Assembly (NCBI RefSeq): GCF_010435915.1
Contig: NZ_JAAFZH010000021.1
Location: 62,001 to 126,000, forward strand
Source of the DNA: Spirosoma terrae
Lineage (GTDB): Bacteria > Bacteroidota > Bacteroidia > Cytophagales > Spirosomataceae
Reading direction: 5' to 3'
DNA: 64,000 nucleotides
Under the pieces are notes generated by a model. It was not told where the DNA came from, did not search any database, and saw only the letters and a program-made list of their open reading frames with translations. Position numbers and translations under genes: made by a program. How positions within the stretch are numbered: the stretch's first letter is position 1; each line of letters starts with the position of its first letter. Shown piece by piece: positions 1 through 7,896 of the stretch.

Positions 1-1774
1 TAATGGCTGACGGTTCTGGCGTTTGTTTCTGAACCGGTAGTGAAATCATGACTGATGTTCCTTTTCCGGCTTCGCTTTGCCACATAACCTGCCCGCCCAG
101 ATACGCTATTCTTGATTTTATATTGGCGATTCCATTGCCTTTTAATGGCTCCTGATCGAAATCGGCTCCCTGGCCATCGTCGTCCACACTAATAAGCGTT
201 TCTTCGTCGCTGGCCATGATCTGTACCGTAATTGTCTGCGCATTGGCGTGTTTAAGCGCATTATTCAACAGTTCCTGCACGACCCGGTAAATCATGACTG
301 ATGCTTCGTCGCTTAGGGCCGGAATTTGTCCATACTGCTCTAAGAATAACTTCGTCTGATTAACCAGATTAAGCTTCTGCACCAAATCTTCCAGGGCCGG
401 AATAAGTCCGAACGTAGACAACGCATAGGGACGTAGATCGTTGGAAATCAAGCGCGTTTCCGTACAGGCTTCGTCCAGAAACTGGTTCAGCGGTTCTTTC
501 ACCGATAACGGCAACTGCTCCTGGTGCGCTTCCACGAATAGTTTTATTCTGGACAACTGAATGCCTAATCCATCGTGTAAATCGCGGGCAATCCGACTCC
601 GTTCTCCCTCCTGCCCTTCAATCATGGCACGTAACGATTTCAGTTCCAGTTGCCGGATTTGCTGCTGTGCAATCACGGTCTCCTGATGCGCAATTAATTT
701 CTGCTGACGCCGTAAATACACCAGTGCCCCAACGCCCAGAATACTGATCAGCAAGCCAACGGCCAGCATCGAATTCAGGACGTGCTGATTTCGGCTTTGT
801 TCTTCAACCAGTTGTTTTTCAACGGCCAGCGTTTTGATCTGACTATCCAGTTCCTGCAATCGAATACTCTTCGTTTGTTCGGACGAATAGAATTCCTTCT
901 CAAAATCAAGCGTCTTCAAAGCCGCTTCGTAGGCTTTTTTATAGTCGCCCATTCGGGAATAACTATCGGCTGTGTGCCGGGACAGCTCACGTAGCATGGA
1001 TAAGTTATTTTCAGACTCCGCCAGTTTAAAGCTTCGCTGGTAGGCTTCAATAGCCTTGTCTGGCTTGTTCCTAAACTGCTCGACCAGGCCCAGATAAAAA
1101 TGATTCAGTGCAATAAGCCAGTTGATGTTCAACTGATTGGAGATTACCAGGCTTCGATTGGCGAAGTATTCGGCCGAATCTGGTTTCTTCACTCTTGAGT
1201 ACGTATTAGCCAGCAAATTGAGTGCATACGCCTGCGAGTAAGCCTGCTTATACTGAACACTAAGGGCCTCCGTTTCACGCAATTGGGTAATTAAACCATT
1301 CGGTATTACAGCCTTGTTCTGATCGATATTGGCTAACCCCAGCCGACATTCGATCACTTTAGGCATGTTACGGGTCCGCTCAAAAAACTGCTGGGCTTTT
1401 CGAATGTATTTTTCCGCGTATTTCTGCATGAAATCATCATGCGAATAGTAATCGCCAATAACAATATGTCCGTTATAATACCCCAGCGAATCTCCAGCCA
1501 GGCTGTAGTATTTCAACCCATTGAAATAAGAATCAATCGTATACTTATTATAGCCGTATTGCTGGTGGTACAACTGCCCCAGCTTTTCGTATCCTTTGGC
1601 AGCTTCTACATACTTTTTATCCTGAACAAGCGTGCTGATTTCTCGCTTTAAACTGTCGATCGATGACGATTCGGCGACTGCCCAGGCGGTTTGGAAACAC
1701 CCAACTACGCCAAGTAAGAATAGGGTTACGCTCCATCGTTTCGGAAGTTCGACAAGCAAAGAACGATACGTCAT
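1..1774 (-). CDS. TPR sensor histidine kinase, NarL/DegS class (3' end cut by window edge)
   Basis: Reading leftward from an ATG at 1774, the frame stays open to base 1, giving 591 residues with the extreme C-terminus missing. A hydrophobic stretch at about residues 14-31 acts as signal or anchor, followed by a long helical region with TPR-like repeats (about 40-320), a membrane segment at about 331-350, and a cytoplasmic coiled linker. The HisKA_3 phosphoacceptor motif ERSRIARDLHDGLG has His at residue 400. The ATPase N-box (VQELLNNALKHAN) and the GNGIANIKSR G-box are both present. It starts 12 bases after the stop of the regulator gene, so the two are co-transcribed, and it most likely phosphorylates that NarL-type regulator. 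The TPR region is presumably the sensory or interaction part; the signal is not evident. Confidence 0.9.
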   Translation of the reverse strand, partial: MTYRSLLVELPKRWSVTLFLLGVVGCFQTAWAVAESSSIDSLKREISTLVQDKKYVEAAKGYEKLGQLYHQQYGYNKYTIDSYFNGLKYYSLAGDSLGYYNGHIVIGDYYSHDDFMQKYAEKYIRKAQQFFERTRNMPKVIECRLGLANIDQNKAVIPNGLITQLRETEALSVQYKQAYSQAYALNLLANTYSRVKKPDSAEYFANRSLVISNQLNINWLIALNHFYLGLVEQFRNKPDKAIEAYQRSFKLAESENNLSMLRELSRHTADSYSRMGDYKKAYEAALKTLDFEKEFYSSEQTKSIRLQELDSQIKTLAVEKQLVEEQSRNQHVLNSMLAVGLLISILGVGALVYLRRQQKLIAHQETVIAQQQIRQLELKSLRAMIEGQEGERSRIARDLHDGLGIQLSRIKLFVEAHQEQLPLSVKEPLNQFLDEACTETRLISNDLRPYALSTFGLIPALEDLVQKLNLVNQTKLFLEQYGQIPALSDEASVMIYRVVQELLNNALKHANAQTITVQIMASDEETLISVDDDGQGADFDQEPLKGNGIANIKSRIAYLGGQVMWQSEAGKGTSVMISLPVQKQTPEPSAI

Positions 1775-1786
1775 TCGGGTAACGAA

Positions 1787-2434
1787 TTAATCAATGTATT
1801 GCATTTCCATCGCTGTCTTAATCAGCAAAGCCGTATTCGGTACGCCAAATTTCATCAGCAAACTACTCCGATGAAATTCTACGGCCTTGGCACTCACAAA
1901 CAACTGAGTAGCCATTTGCTGCGTGGTTAGTCCCTGGGCAATCAGTGTCAGCACTTCCGATTCGCGGGGCGTAAGATTTGGCTTGATACCAACTCCGGCC
2001 ATTGTCTTCCGAGCTTTCGGCCCATCATTCAGCAAAATATGCGTGATGGTTTCGTTGAAATACTGCCTCTCCTGATACACCGTCACGATAGCCTGCAGCA
2101 ATTCATTCTTGGTCGTATTCTTCAACAGATACCCTTTCGCTCCTTTTTTGACCACCCGTTTAATCAGGCTGGCGTCGTCGTGCATGGTTAGCGCGATAAC
2201 TTTTACCGTCGGGTACGTACGGGTTATGTACTCGCACAGACCAAGCCCGTCTTCAATCTGCGGAAATGAAATATCCAGTAAAATGACATCGATTTCAGTC
2301 TGTTGCAATCGTTCCATCACCGACTGAACCGTATAACATCGCTCTACCACCCTACTCTCTGATGATCCCGAGATCAGAGACTCGATGCCTTCTACGAAGA
2401 CGTTATGATCATCAGCAATCAGCACTCGTATCAT
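1787..2434 (-). CDS. NarL/FixJ-family response regulator
   Basis: A 215-residue two-domain regulator. The receiver domain (about 1-120) has the acidic pair D8/D9, the phosphorylation site D54 in the motif LLDISFP, a Thr in IALTMHD and the Lys of GYLLKN. A C-terminal LuxR-type helix-turn-helix follows (LTPRESEVLTLIAQGLTTQQMA, split here as LTPRESEVL then LIAQGLTTQQMA). The gene lies first in a two-gene leftward unit with the sensor kinase 12 bases downstream, so it is the cognate partner. A TACTTTTG element on the minus strand (2559-2552) fits the Bacteroidota -7 consensus, but no good -33 partner was found. Target genes cannot be told from the sequence. Confidence 0.93.
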   Translation of the reverse strand: MIRVLIADDHNVFVEGIESLISGSSESRVVERCYTVQSVMERLQQTEIDVILLDISFPQIEDGLGLCEYITRTYPTVKVIALTMHDDASLIKRVVKKGAKGYLLKNTTKNELLQAIVTVYQERQYFNETITHILLNDGPKARKTMAGVGIKPNLTPRESEVLTLIAQGLTTQQMATQLFVSAKAVEFHRSSLLMKFGVPNTALLIKTAMEMQYID

Positions 2435-2638
2435 TTATTGACTCTTTGGGGCCTATAGTAAAGTTACCAGATCCTTTGTCAGTTATTGAAATTACCGCCT
2501 AAAAACCTAAACAATCCACAGTTCAAGCCCATCAAATTGAACTTTGTTTAGCAAAAGTAGGACTAGTCAACTGAGTAATAGAATAGTGAAAACCCGATTC
2601 CGTTTAAATTTAGGGAAAACCCTAGGGGTAGTTTGGGC

Positions 2639-2679
2639 ATAAAAAAGCTCTTCTTTAGACGTAACGTCCATTGAAGAGC
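2639..2679 (-). terminator. Rho-independent terminator after the DUF4440-like gene
   Basis: GCTCTTC (2647-2653) pairs with GAAGAGC (2673-2679). On the minus strand the stem is followed by a run of T residues (the A run at 2641-2646 on the plus strand). It lies about 25 bases past the stop of the leftward gene ending at 2703. Confidence 0.6.
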
Positions 2680-2702
2680 AAAGACCAAAGAAAACAGCCC
2701 AA

Positions 2703-3572
2703 TCAGATATCAAGAACTTCGTGTACTAATTTCCAGGACGTATCGGGCAAACGCTTCCAGATACGTAGATAAAGCCCTTTTCTGTCCTGTTCCTGAACGT
2801 AGCCATAGGCAATGCCCATATCGCCCGACGAGGCTACTTTAACCCGGCTAAGCCTGTAAACAGCCGTAGTTGTTAAGCCGTCTATATATGTCCTGGCTTC
2901 GTCACCCATTACCGGAACAAAGCCTTTTCGATACAAACGTACCGGATGGTTTTTGGCCAAAGCAGACTGATAAGCACTACGTAACGACTGCCCGCCTGCC
3001 AACTGCGCTAATCGATTTTCGGCCTCAATAAGTTCGATTCGTCGGGCCGTTGTATCGCAGTCGCCACGCCAACGCTGGCTATACACGTCCGGCCAGTACA
3101 AGTCGGTTCGTACCTGCTGCGGATTGGTGTGCGTGATCCCAACATCGGCAATGGCTTCCCACTGCCCTGTTTTATTCTTCTGCCAGACCGTAGTAAAATG
3201 CCCAAACCCTACCGGATCATCGGTTTTCGTCTTGGGTCGTACTTCGAAAGGGCCGGTTGTATATCCAAAGTCGCCAGAATCGGCAATGTCGGCATAAACC
3301 GGCGTCCAGGACAGAACACCGGGCACGTAGGGTGCTTTTTCGTACAAGGGCTTTCCTAACGTAAAATCATCCTTCACGACAACAATTCCCTCCGGCGATA
3401 GAAATCTGGAAAACCCGGCCTTAATACCTTCTTTTTCCGTGTAAGCGGCAAATGATTGTTCAGCCGCTACTAATGTTTGATAATCGGCAGCGACGGTTGA
3501 TGACGTAGATTGAGCAACGCTGTTGCTTATACTATACCCTACTAATACGATGGCAAATGTTACTTTATTCAT
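2703..3572 (-). CDS. secreted DUF4440/SnoaL-like protein
   Basis: The preferred start is the ATG at 3572, because it begins a clean signal peptide (MNKVTFAIVLVGYSISNSVAQ, cut after AQ). A longer in-frame start at 3641 would put 23 hydrophilic residues in front of it. The mature protein of about 268 residues looks like two tandem NTF2/SnoaL-like cone folds: one half with LVAAEQSFAAYTEKEG and a GHFTTVWQK strand, and a second with YLRIWKRLPDTSWKLVHEVLDI, typical of DUF4440 proteins. Such proteins are periplasmic or secreted; their ligand or enzymatic role is usually unknown. It is monocistronic, with its own terminator. The function is not assigned. Confidence 0.75.
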   Translation of the reverse strand: MNKVTFAIVLVGYSISNSVAQSTSSTVAADYQTLVAAEQSFAAYTEKEGIKAGFSRFLSPEGIVVVKDDFTLGKPLYEKAPYVPGVLSWTPVYADIADSGDFGYTTGPFEVRPKTKTDDPVGFGHFTTVWQKNKTGQWEAIADVGITHTNPQQVRTDLYWPDVYSQRWRGDCDTTARRIELIEAENRLAQLAGGQSLRSAYQSALAKNHPVRLYRKGFVPVMGDEARTYIDGLTTTAVYRLSRVKVASSGDMGIAYGYVQEQDRKGLYLRIWKRLPDTSWKLVHEVLDI

Positions 3573-3778
3573 ACCATGAAGCTGGTTGTAGATTGATGAT
3601 GAGTCCGAAAAACCAGTCCAATATGAATGCATAAGCAACACCCAAAAAGCAGAAGTAGACTGTATTGGGTAAAGCGAAGGCTTAATTCGTCCAGGTATTG
3701 GTTAAATTGATTGGGCTACGTAGCGGCACGAAATGGCTTTAGTGATACGTTACGTAACAGCTCAGCTAGCCTAATTAG

Positions 3779-3829
3779 ACAATTGATCACAGCAACCCAA
3801 CAATTGATTCAGACTATTGCCCAATTCAG
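3779..3829 (+). promoter_or_regulatory. three phased LytTR-like half-sites upstream of the LytS/LytTR operon
   Basis: ACAATTGAT occurs at 3779-3787 and again at 3800-3808, and CCAATTCAG at 3821-3829. The repeats are 9 bases long, spaced by exactly 12 bases, so they recur every 21 bp (two helical turns). The LytTR operator is known as pairs of 9-bp direct repeats about 12-13 bp apart with consensus [TA][AC][CA]GTTN[AG][TG]; the first two copies match 8 of 9 positions and the third 7 of 9. They lie 33-83 bases upstream of the candidate -33 element of the operon encoding a LytTR regulator. Autoregulation is an inference. Confidence 0.5.
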
Positions 3830-3861
3830 CCACGTTTTTTCCCGATCCGACTGATCTTTAC

Positions 3862-3893
3862 TTGCCTCGCACAGGACGTAAGAACTATATTTG
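3862..3893 (+). promoter_or_regulatory. candidate Bacteroidota promoter of the LytS/LytTR operon
   Basis: TTG at 3862-3864 and TATATTTG at 3886-3893 are separated by 21 bases, matching the Bacteroidota primary-sigma pattern (-33 TTG, -7 TAnnTTTG). Transcription would start near 3900, about 30 bases before the TTG start codon at 3930. Confidence 0.5.
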
Positions 3894-3929
3894 GTCACCT
3901 ACGAGATAACGTTCTTAACTTAACTTCAT

Positions 3930-4955
3930 TTGAAACCAGTCAATGATCGATGGATTCGCATCAGCGGTATTGGCTTATTGCTGTTACTCGATCTGTATAC
4001 GTCTCAGATCTTCCTTCAGCCGGTAAGCCTGACCACGATCAAGTTTACGATTGAATTCCTGCTCCTGACAACGGCAACCTGGGAGGTAATCCGCTGGATT
4101 TTAGTCCGTTTCCGGAAATGGTTTCCGCTTTTATCGCAGACGAAGAAGCGAATCCTTTTAGTGTTACCAATCTGTTGGGCAGCCTCTGTTCTGATTGACT
4201 GGGTTGATATGGTTATTGTGAACAGCACCGGCTTTCACAAACCCTACTCCATGTCATCGTTCGCCAATACGTTGCCTGGCGCCCTGATTTTTACGGTGCT
4301 GATTGTTGGCGTTCAGGAAGCAGTGTATTACTTCGACCGGCTCATAAAGGCCGAAAAAGAAGCCGAAGCCCTGAAAAAAGAGAACTTACAAACGCAGCTG
4401 GAGAGCCTGAAACAACAGGTTAGCCCGCATTTTTTATTCAATAGCCTCAATACGTTATCGTATTTGATTGGCGACGACGCTAAACAGGCGGAGAAATTTC
4501 TGGAAGAATTGAGTAAAGTATATAGGTATCTGCTACGTAACAATGAACACGAATTAACGGATCTGGCCACCGAAATGCAGTTTATTCGCTCCTATTTCCA
4601 CCTGCTAAAAACCCGATATGGCGATAGTCTGCACCTTCAGCTGGCCATAGAACCCCGCTACGAGACGTATCTACTGCCATCGCTGACTTTGCAGCTGTTG
4701 ATCGAAAATGCCGTAAAACATAACATTATTCATAAGACGCAGCCCTTAACTGTCCAGATCATAACCCAGCCCGATGGGCTGCTTATGGTAAAAAACAATT
4801 TGCAGAAGAAAATTCAGCATATCCCCTCTACGCAAATTGGACTGGCCAATATTGCGGCAAAGTTCAGACTACTGAAACAACGCGAGATTATCATTAAGGA
4901 AACCGAAGACGAATTTGCCGTGATTATTCCCCTCATGGCCAACCAGTTAATATAG
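3930..4955 (+). CDS. LytS-family membrane sensor histidine kinase
   Basis: A 341-residue protein starting at TTG (no ATG occurs in frame until about residue 94, after the second or third membrane segment, so an upstream non-ATG start is required). Four hydrophobic segments fill about residues 12-135, then a coiled linker (KAEKEAEALKKENLQTQLESLKQQ). The His_kinase domain follows, with phosphoacceptor H167 in QVSPHFLFNSLNTL, and an HATPase_c domain with LLIENAVKHN and a GLANIAAKFRLL box. This is the standard architecture of Bacteroidota LytS/YehU-like kinases. Its partner, a LytTR regulator, begins 28 bases downstream. Upstream are a good candidate promoter and three LytTR-like repeats. Confidence 0.9.
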   Translation: MKPVNDRWIRISGIGLLLLLDLYTSQIFLQPVSLTTIKFTIEFLLLTTATWEVIRWILVRFRKWFPLLSQTKKRILLVLPICWAASVLIDWVDMVIVNSTGFHKPYSMSSFANTLPGALIFTVLIVGVQEAVYYFDRLIKAEKEAEALKKENLQTQLESLKQQVSPHFLFNSLNTLSYLIGDDAKQAEKFLEELSKVYRYLLRNNEHELTDLATEMQFIRSYFHLLKTRYGDSLHLQLAIEPRYETYLLPSLTLQLLIENAVKHNIIHKTQPLTVQIITQPDGLLMVKNNLQKKIQHIPSTQIGLANIAAKFRLLKQREIIIKETEDEFAVIIPLMANQLI

Positions 4956-4983
4956 CCACCTTATCCAGCCCGGAAAAGCCCGT

Positions 4984-5778
4984 ATGAATATCCTGATTGT
5001 TGAAGATGAAGAAATAGCGGCAAAAAAACTCATCAAAACACTGGCTGTTGTTGAACCGCTGGCAACGGTCGTAGGCGTTACGAGCAGTATCTGGGAAACC
5101 GTTGCCTGGCTACGGGCCAACGGTCCGGGGCAACCGCTGGCCCCCGATCTGATCCTGATGGACATTGAGCTGGCCGATGGACAAAGCTTTCAGATATTCA
5201 AGGAAATTGACGTGACTAGCTCCGTCATTTTTACGACCTCCTACGACGAATATGCCATTAAAGCCTTTAAAGTCAACAGTATCGATTATTTGCTTAAACC
5301 AATCCAGACAGACGAACTGGAAGCCGCCCTGGCGAAATTTTACCGACTAAAACCAGCTCCTCAACCAGCCAAATCAGACAGCCCGCTGAATGTAGAAAAT
5401 CTGATCCAGGAACTTCAGCAGAAACTACAACCGAAAGAATACCGCCAGCGCTTTCTGGTAACCTATGCGCATAAACTTATCACCGTTGATACACAGCAGA
5501 TTGCTTACTTCTTCAGTGATAATAAAATGAATCAGTTCAAGACAATCGATGGCCGAAAAATTGTTATCGACTACACGCTCGATGAGTTGGAAACCATGCT
5601 TAATCCCAGTCATTTTTTCCGCATCAATCGCTCCTTTTTAGTTTCCGTCAACAGCGTCGATCAGATTCAACCCTACTTTGGAAATCGGCTGGCTCTTCAC
5701 TTAAAACCGGCACTCGATAAGGAGGTAATTGTCAGCCGCGAAAAACTAACGCCTTTCAAAGACTGGATGGGCAAATAA
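4984..5778 (+). CDS. LytTR-family response regulator
   Basis: 264 residues. The receiver domain has acidic residues E7/D8, phosphorylation site D60 (LILMDIELAD), a TTSYDEYAIKAF segment and the conserved Lys in YLLKPI. A linker rich in Pro and Gln (about 118-150) leads to a C-terminal LytTR DNA-binding domain with the typical RFLVTYAHKLITVDTQQIAY and HFFRINRSFLVSVNSV segments. LytTR domains bind phased 9-bp direct repeats, and such repeats lie in front of this operon. It is the cognate regulator of the preceding kinase; other targets are unknown. Confidence 0.92.
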   Translation: MNILIVEDEEIAAKKLIKTLAVVEPLATVVGVTSSIWETVAWLRANGPGQPLAPDLILMDIELADGQSFQIFKEIDVTSSVIFTTSYDEYAIKAFKVNSIDYLLKPIQTDELEAALAKFYRLKPAPQPAKSDSPLNVENLIQELQQKLQPKEYRQRFLVTYAHKLITVDTQQIAYFFSDNKMNQFKTIDGRKIVIDYTLDELETMLNPSHFFRINRSFLVSVNSVDQIQPYFGNRLALHLKPALDKEVIVSREKLTPFKDWMGK

Positions 5779-5914
5779 GGATAAACCGTACCCATACGTC
5801 TCCTAACCAAATTCGGCAATAATCAGCCATACCGGTCGACCCGGTTATTATACGGTTCATACAGTATTATCCGCGATTCAGCACACTTACACTTCGTTGA
5901 TTAATAGAGTAAAA

Positions 5915-5922
5915 TAGTTTTG
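5915..5922 (+). promoter_or_regulatory. candidate -7 element before the lipoprotein/hydrolase operon
   Basis: TAGTTTTG matches TAnnTTTG and lies 64 bases before the ATG at 5987. The nearest upstream TTG (5897-5899) is only 15 bases away, closer than the usual 19-21, so the -33 box is weak. The rest of 5779-5986 holds only a short ACCGG/CCGGT hairpin near 5831-5845. Confidence 0.3.
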
Positions 5923-5986
5923 TATAGAGAAAAGATAACGTAGCACTACGTATCATTTTCCGACTAACCTACTCGATTGATCAACG

Positions 5987-6766
5987 ATGAAAAAGACAAC
6001 CTTTCTCTTTTTAACCAGCCTGCTGCTTACCGTAGCAGGCTGCAAAACCCAGACGGGCTATGCCCCTGGTTCTGATGCAGGCTATGCCATCGGAAAAGTA
6101 TTAGACGTACGAGGCAACCCTGTTGAGGGTGCCCGTATTGTAGCTACCAACGCCCGTACTACCACAAAGCAGGTTACTGGCATCACCGACGCCAACGGCA
6201 ATTACCGGATCAAAATACCTTCCGGGGCCTGGAAAATGTCGGGCGAACTGGAACGAGTTTATCACAATCGACACTTCACGTTAACACTTCACCCCGATCA
6301 TCCCGACGTATTTACGGGGCAGGATGGGGTCGTCTGCAATTTTGAATGGCGACTATACGGCCCCAAAACCGGTTCCACTGATCGTTTTTACGGCGGTGAA
6401 GTTCGGATCAATAAAGACCAGCATAGCCAGATTGCTGATATTGATAACATTGCGTTTACGTTTACGCCCGTAAGCCCGCGAATCGACGGCTCAACCGCCG
6501 ACCCCGAAACGGTCAGTTGCGGCCCGCAAGGCACATCGCATTACGCCCGAATCTCCGACATTCCGATTGGCCAGTATAAGATTACGGCCTTGTACCGACC
6601 CACTGGGCAGCGCATCTATTTACGAGCCGGTAACGACGGCGCCTACTCAGCCGACGGATCAGTCATTACCGAATTCAACGGTACGACTCGTTTCAGCTCA
6701 TGCATTAATTGTCTGACCATTGAGTACACCGACCGCCTTTCACCATCTAATAGCCAACGCACTTGA
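5987..6766 (+). CDS. lipoprotein with carboxypeptidase-regulatory-like domain
   Basis: 259 residues with a lipoprotein signal peptide (MKKTTFLFLTSLLLTVAGC, lipidated Cys 19). A CarboxypepD_reg-like beta-sandwich at about 32-95 (AIGKVLDVRGNPVEGARIVATN, then TDANGNYRIKIPSG) is followed by about 160 residues of unassigned beta-rich sequence. It is exported and probably anchored in the outer membrane. Its last codons overlap the TTG start of the downstream hydrolase by four bases, indicating translational coupling. Regulatory-like domains of this type are structural; the role of the C-terminal part is unknown. Confidence 0.75.
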   Translation: MKKTTFLFLTSLLLTVAGCKTQTGYAPGSDAGYAIGKVLDVRGNPVEGARIVATNARTTTKQVTGITDANGNYRIKIPSGAWKMSGELERVYHNRHFTLTLHPDHPDVFTGQDGVVCNFEWRLYGPKTGSTDRFYGGEVRINKDQHSQIADIDNIAFTFTPVSPRIDGSTADPETVSCGPQGTSHYARISDIPIGQYKITALYRPTGQRIYLRAGNDGAYSADGSVITEFNGTTRFSSCINCLTIEYTDRLSPSNSQRT

Positions 6767-7716
6767 CCAATAATGTATTTCTGGCAGCGTCGATTTGCCT
6801 TTTCCTGTTGGTTACCAACAGCTTCGCCCAAAAAGACGATTTACCGTTACACCTATTTTCTTACGACAAAACGGTGCCATTGGCCCTTACCGATTCGGTA
6901 ATTGGGCATGAAGATAATGTAGCCATTCATCGTATAAGTTTTGCCAGCCCCGTAGCCGATCGTGTGAATGGACTTCTCTTTGTTCCGTCGGGGAAAGGGC
7001 CGTTTGCGGGTATTCTGCTTCAGCATGGCGCACCCGGAACCGCCATGAATCAAACTCCGCGCGGAGTTTATGTTGCCCGTCATGGCGCGGTTGTAGTAGC
7101 GATCAGCGCTCCATTCGCAGAACGTAGCGGACAGGCCATACAACTAACGCCAGCCGATAGCGTTGAGCAGGTTACGTATATGATCAATCTGCAACGAGCC
7201 GTCGATCTACTCCTCAGCCGACCCGATGTCGATCCAACTCGGCTGGGGTATGTTGGACGAAGCCACGGTGGAGCCATGGGTGGATTATTGGCCGGTATTG
7301 AGAGCCGCCTAAAGACCTACATCCTGGCCGTACCGGATGGTGGCCTTATTTCACATTTTACCATTGCCAGTGGTGAACCCGCCGATCAGCTTCCCATACC
7401 AGTTGAGCAACGCAAGCGATGGTTAGCAGCCATGATGCCTATTGAGCCTATTCGTTTCATCCACCGTGCTACGTCGGCAACACTGTTTATCCAATCCGCA
7501 CGGCAGGATGAGGCCGTTTCTACGTTTGCTTCCGAACAACTTCACAAAGCAGCCCCAGCTGGAACAGTCGTTAAATGGTACGATGCCGGGCATCGCCTGA
7601 ATAGCCAATCATACGTAGATCAACTGTCCTGGTTTCACGACAAATTAGGCACTACTGCCCCTGGCCCCGCCGACCAGAATGGCCCTAACTTCCCACCACC
7701 AGCCACCAAACCATAG
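6763..7716 (+). CDS. secreted alpha/beta serine hydrolase (dienelactone hydrolase/acetyl-xylan-esterase-like)
   Basis: 317 residues with a signal peptide (MTNNVFLAASICLFLLVTNSFAQ). The start is TTG at 6763, overlapping the TGA stop of the upstream lipoprotein gene (6764-6766); the nearby ATG at 6773 is out of frame. The fold is an alpha/beta hydrolase: an oxyanion strand LLQHGAPG, nucleophile elbow GRSHGG with Ser 167, a QSARQDEAV segment supplying the acid, and DAGHRLN carrying the His. The C-terminal tail is Pro-rich. Substrate is not evident; relatives include esterases and peptidase-like hydrolases. Coupling to the lipoprotein suggests a joint periplasmic or surface role. Confidence 0.82.
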   Translation: MTNNVFLAASICLFLLVTNSFAQKDDLPLHLFSYDKTVPLALTDSVIGHEDNVAIHRISFASPVADRVNGLLFVPSGKGPFAGILLQHGAPGTAMNQTPRGVYVARHGAVVVAISAPFAERSGQAIQLTPADSVEQVTYMINLQRAVDLLLSRPDVDPTRLGYVGRSHGGAMGGLLAGIESRLKTYILAVPDGGLISHFTIASGEPADQLPIPVEQRKRWLAAMMPIEPIRFIHRATSATLFIQSARQDEAVSTFASEQLHKAAPAGTVVKWYDAGHRLNSQSYVDQLSWFHDKLGTTAPGPADQNGPNFPPPATKP

Positions 7717-7728
7717 TTATTAATAGAT

Positions 7729-7776
7729 TAGGCTTAAGCGCCATTTATGCGAACAGATAATCTTTGTTTAAGCCTA
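7729..7776 (+). terminator. weak inverted repeat after the hydrolase gene
   Basis: TAGGCTTAA (7729-7737) pairs with TTAAGCCTA (7768-7776) across a 30-base loop. There is no T run, so termination is doubtful. The remaining bases up to 7896 are the upstream region of the isochorismate synthase gene. Confidence 0.25.
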
Positions 7777-7896
7777 CTTATCAATTGTTATAGTACTCAG
7801 AACTAAAGTCATACAACAGTTTTATTATATTTCGCACAAATTTCCTGTGTAAACTGTTATGTATATAACTGTCGCTGATCCGGTCAGTTAATACCT

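Noticed and set aside
2520-2543. AGTTCAA/TTGAACT inverted repeat upstream of the NarL-type regulator
   Set aside because: Only 7-bp arms with a 10-base gap in AT-rich DNA; no promoter placement supports an operator.
5831-5845. ACCGG/CCGGT hairpin after the LytTR gene
   Set aside because: Five-base arms and no T run; too weak to call a terminator.
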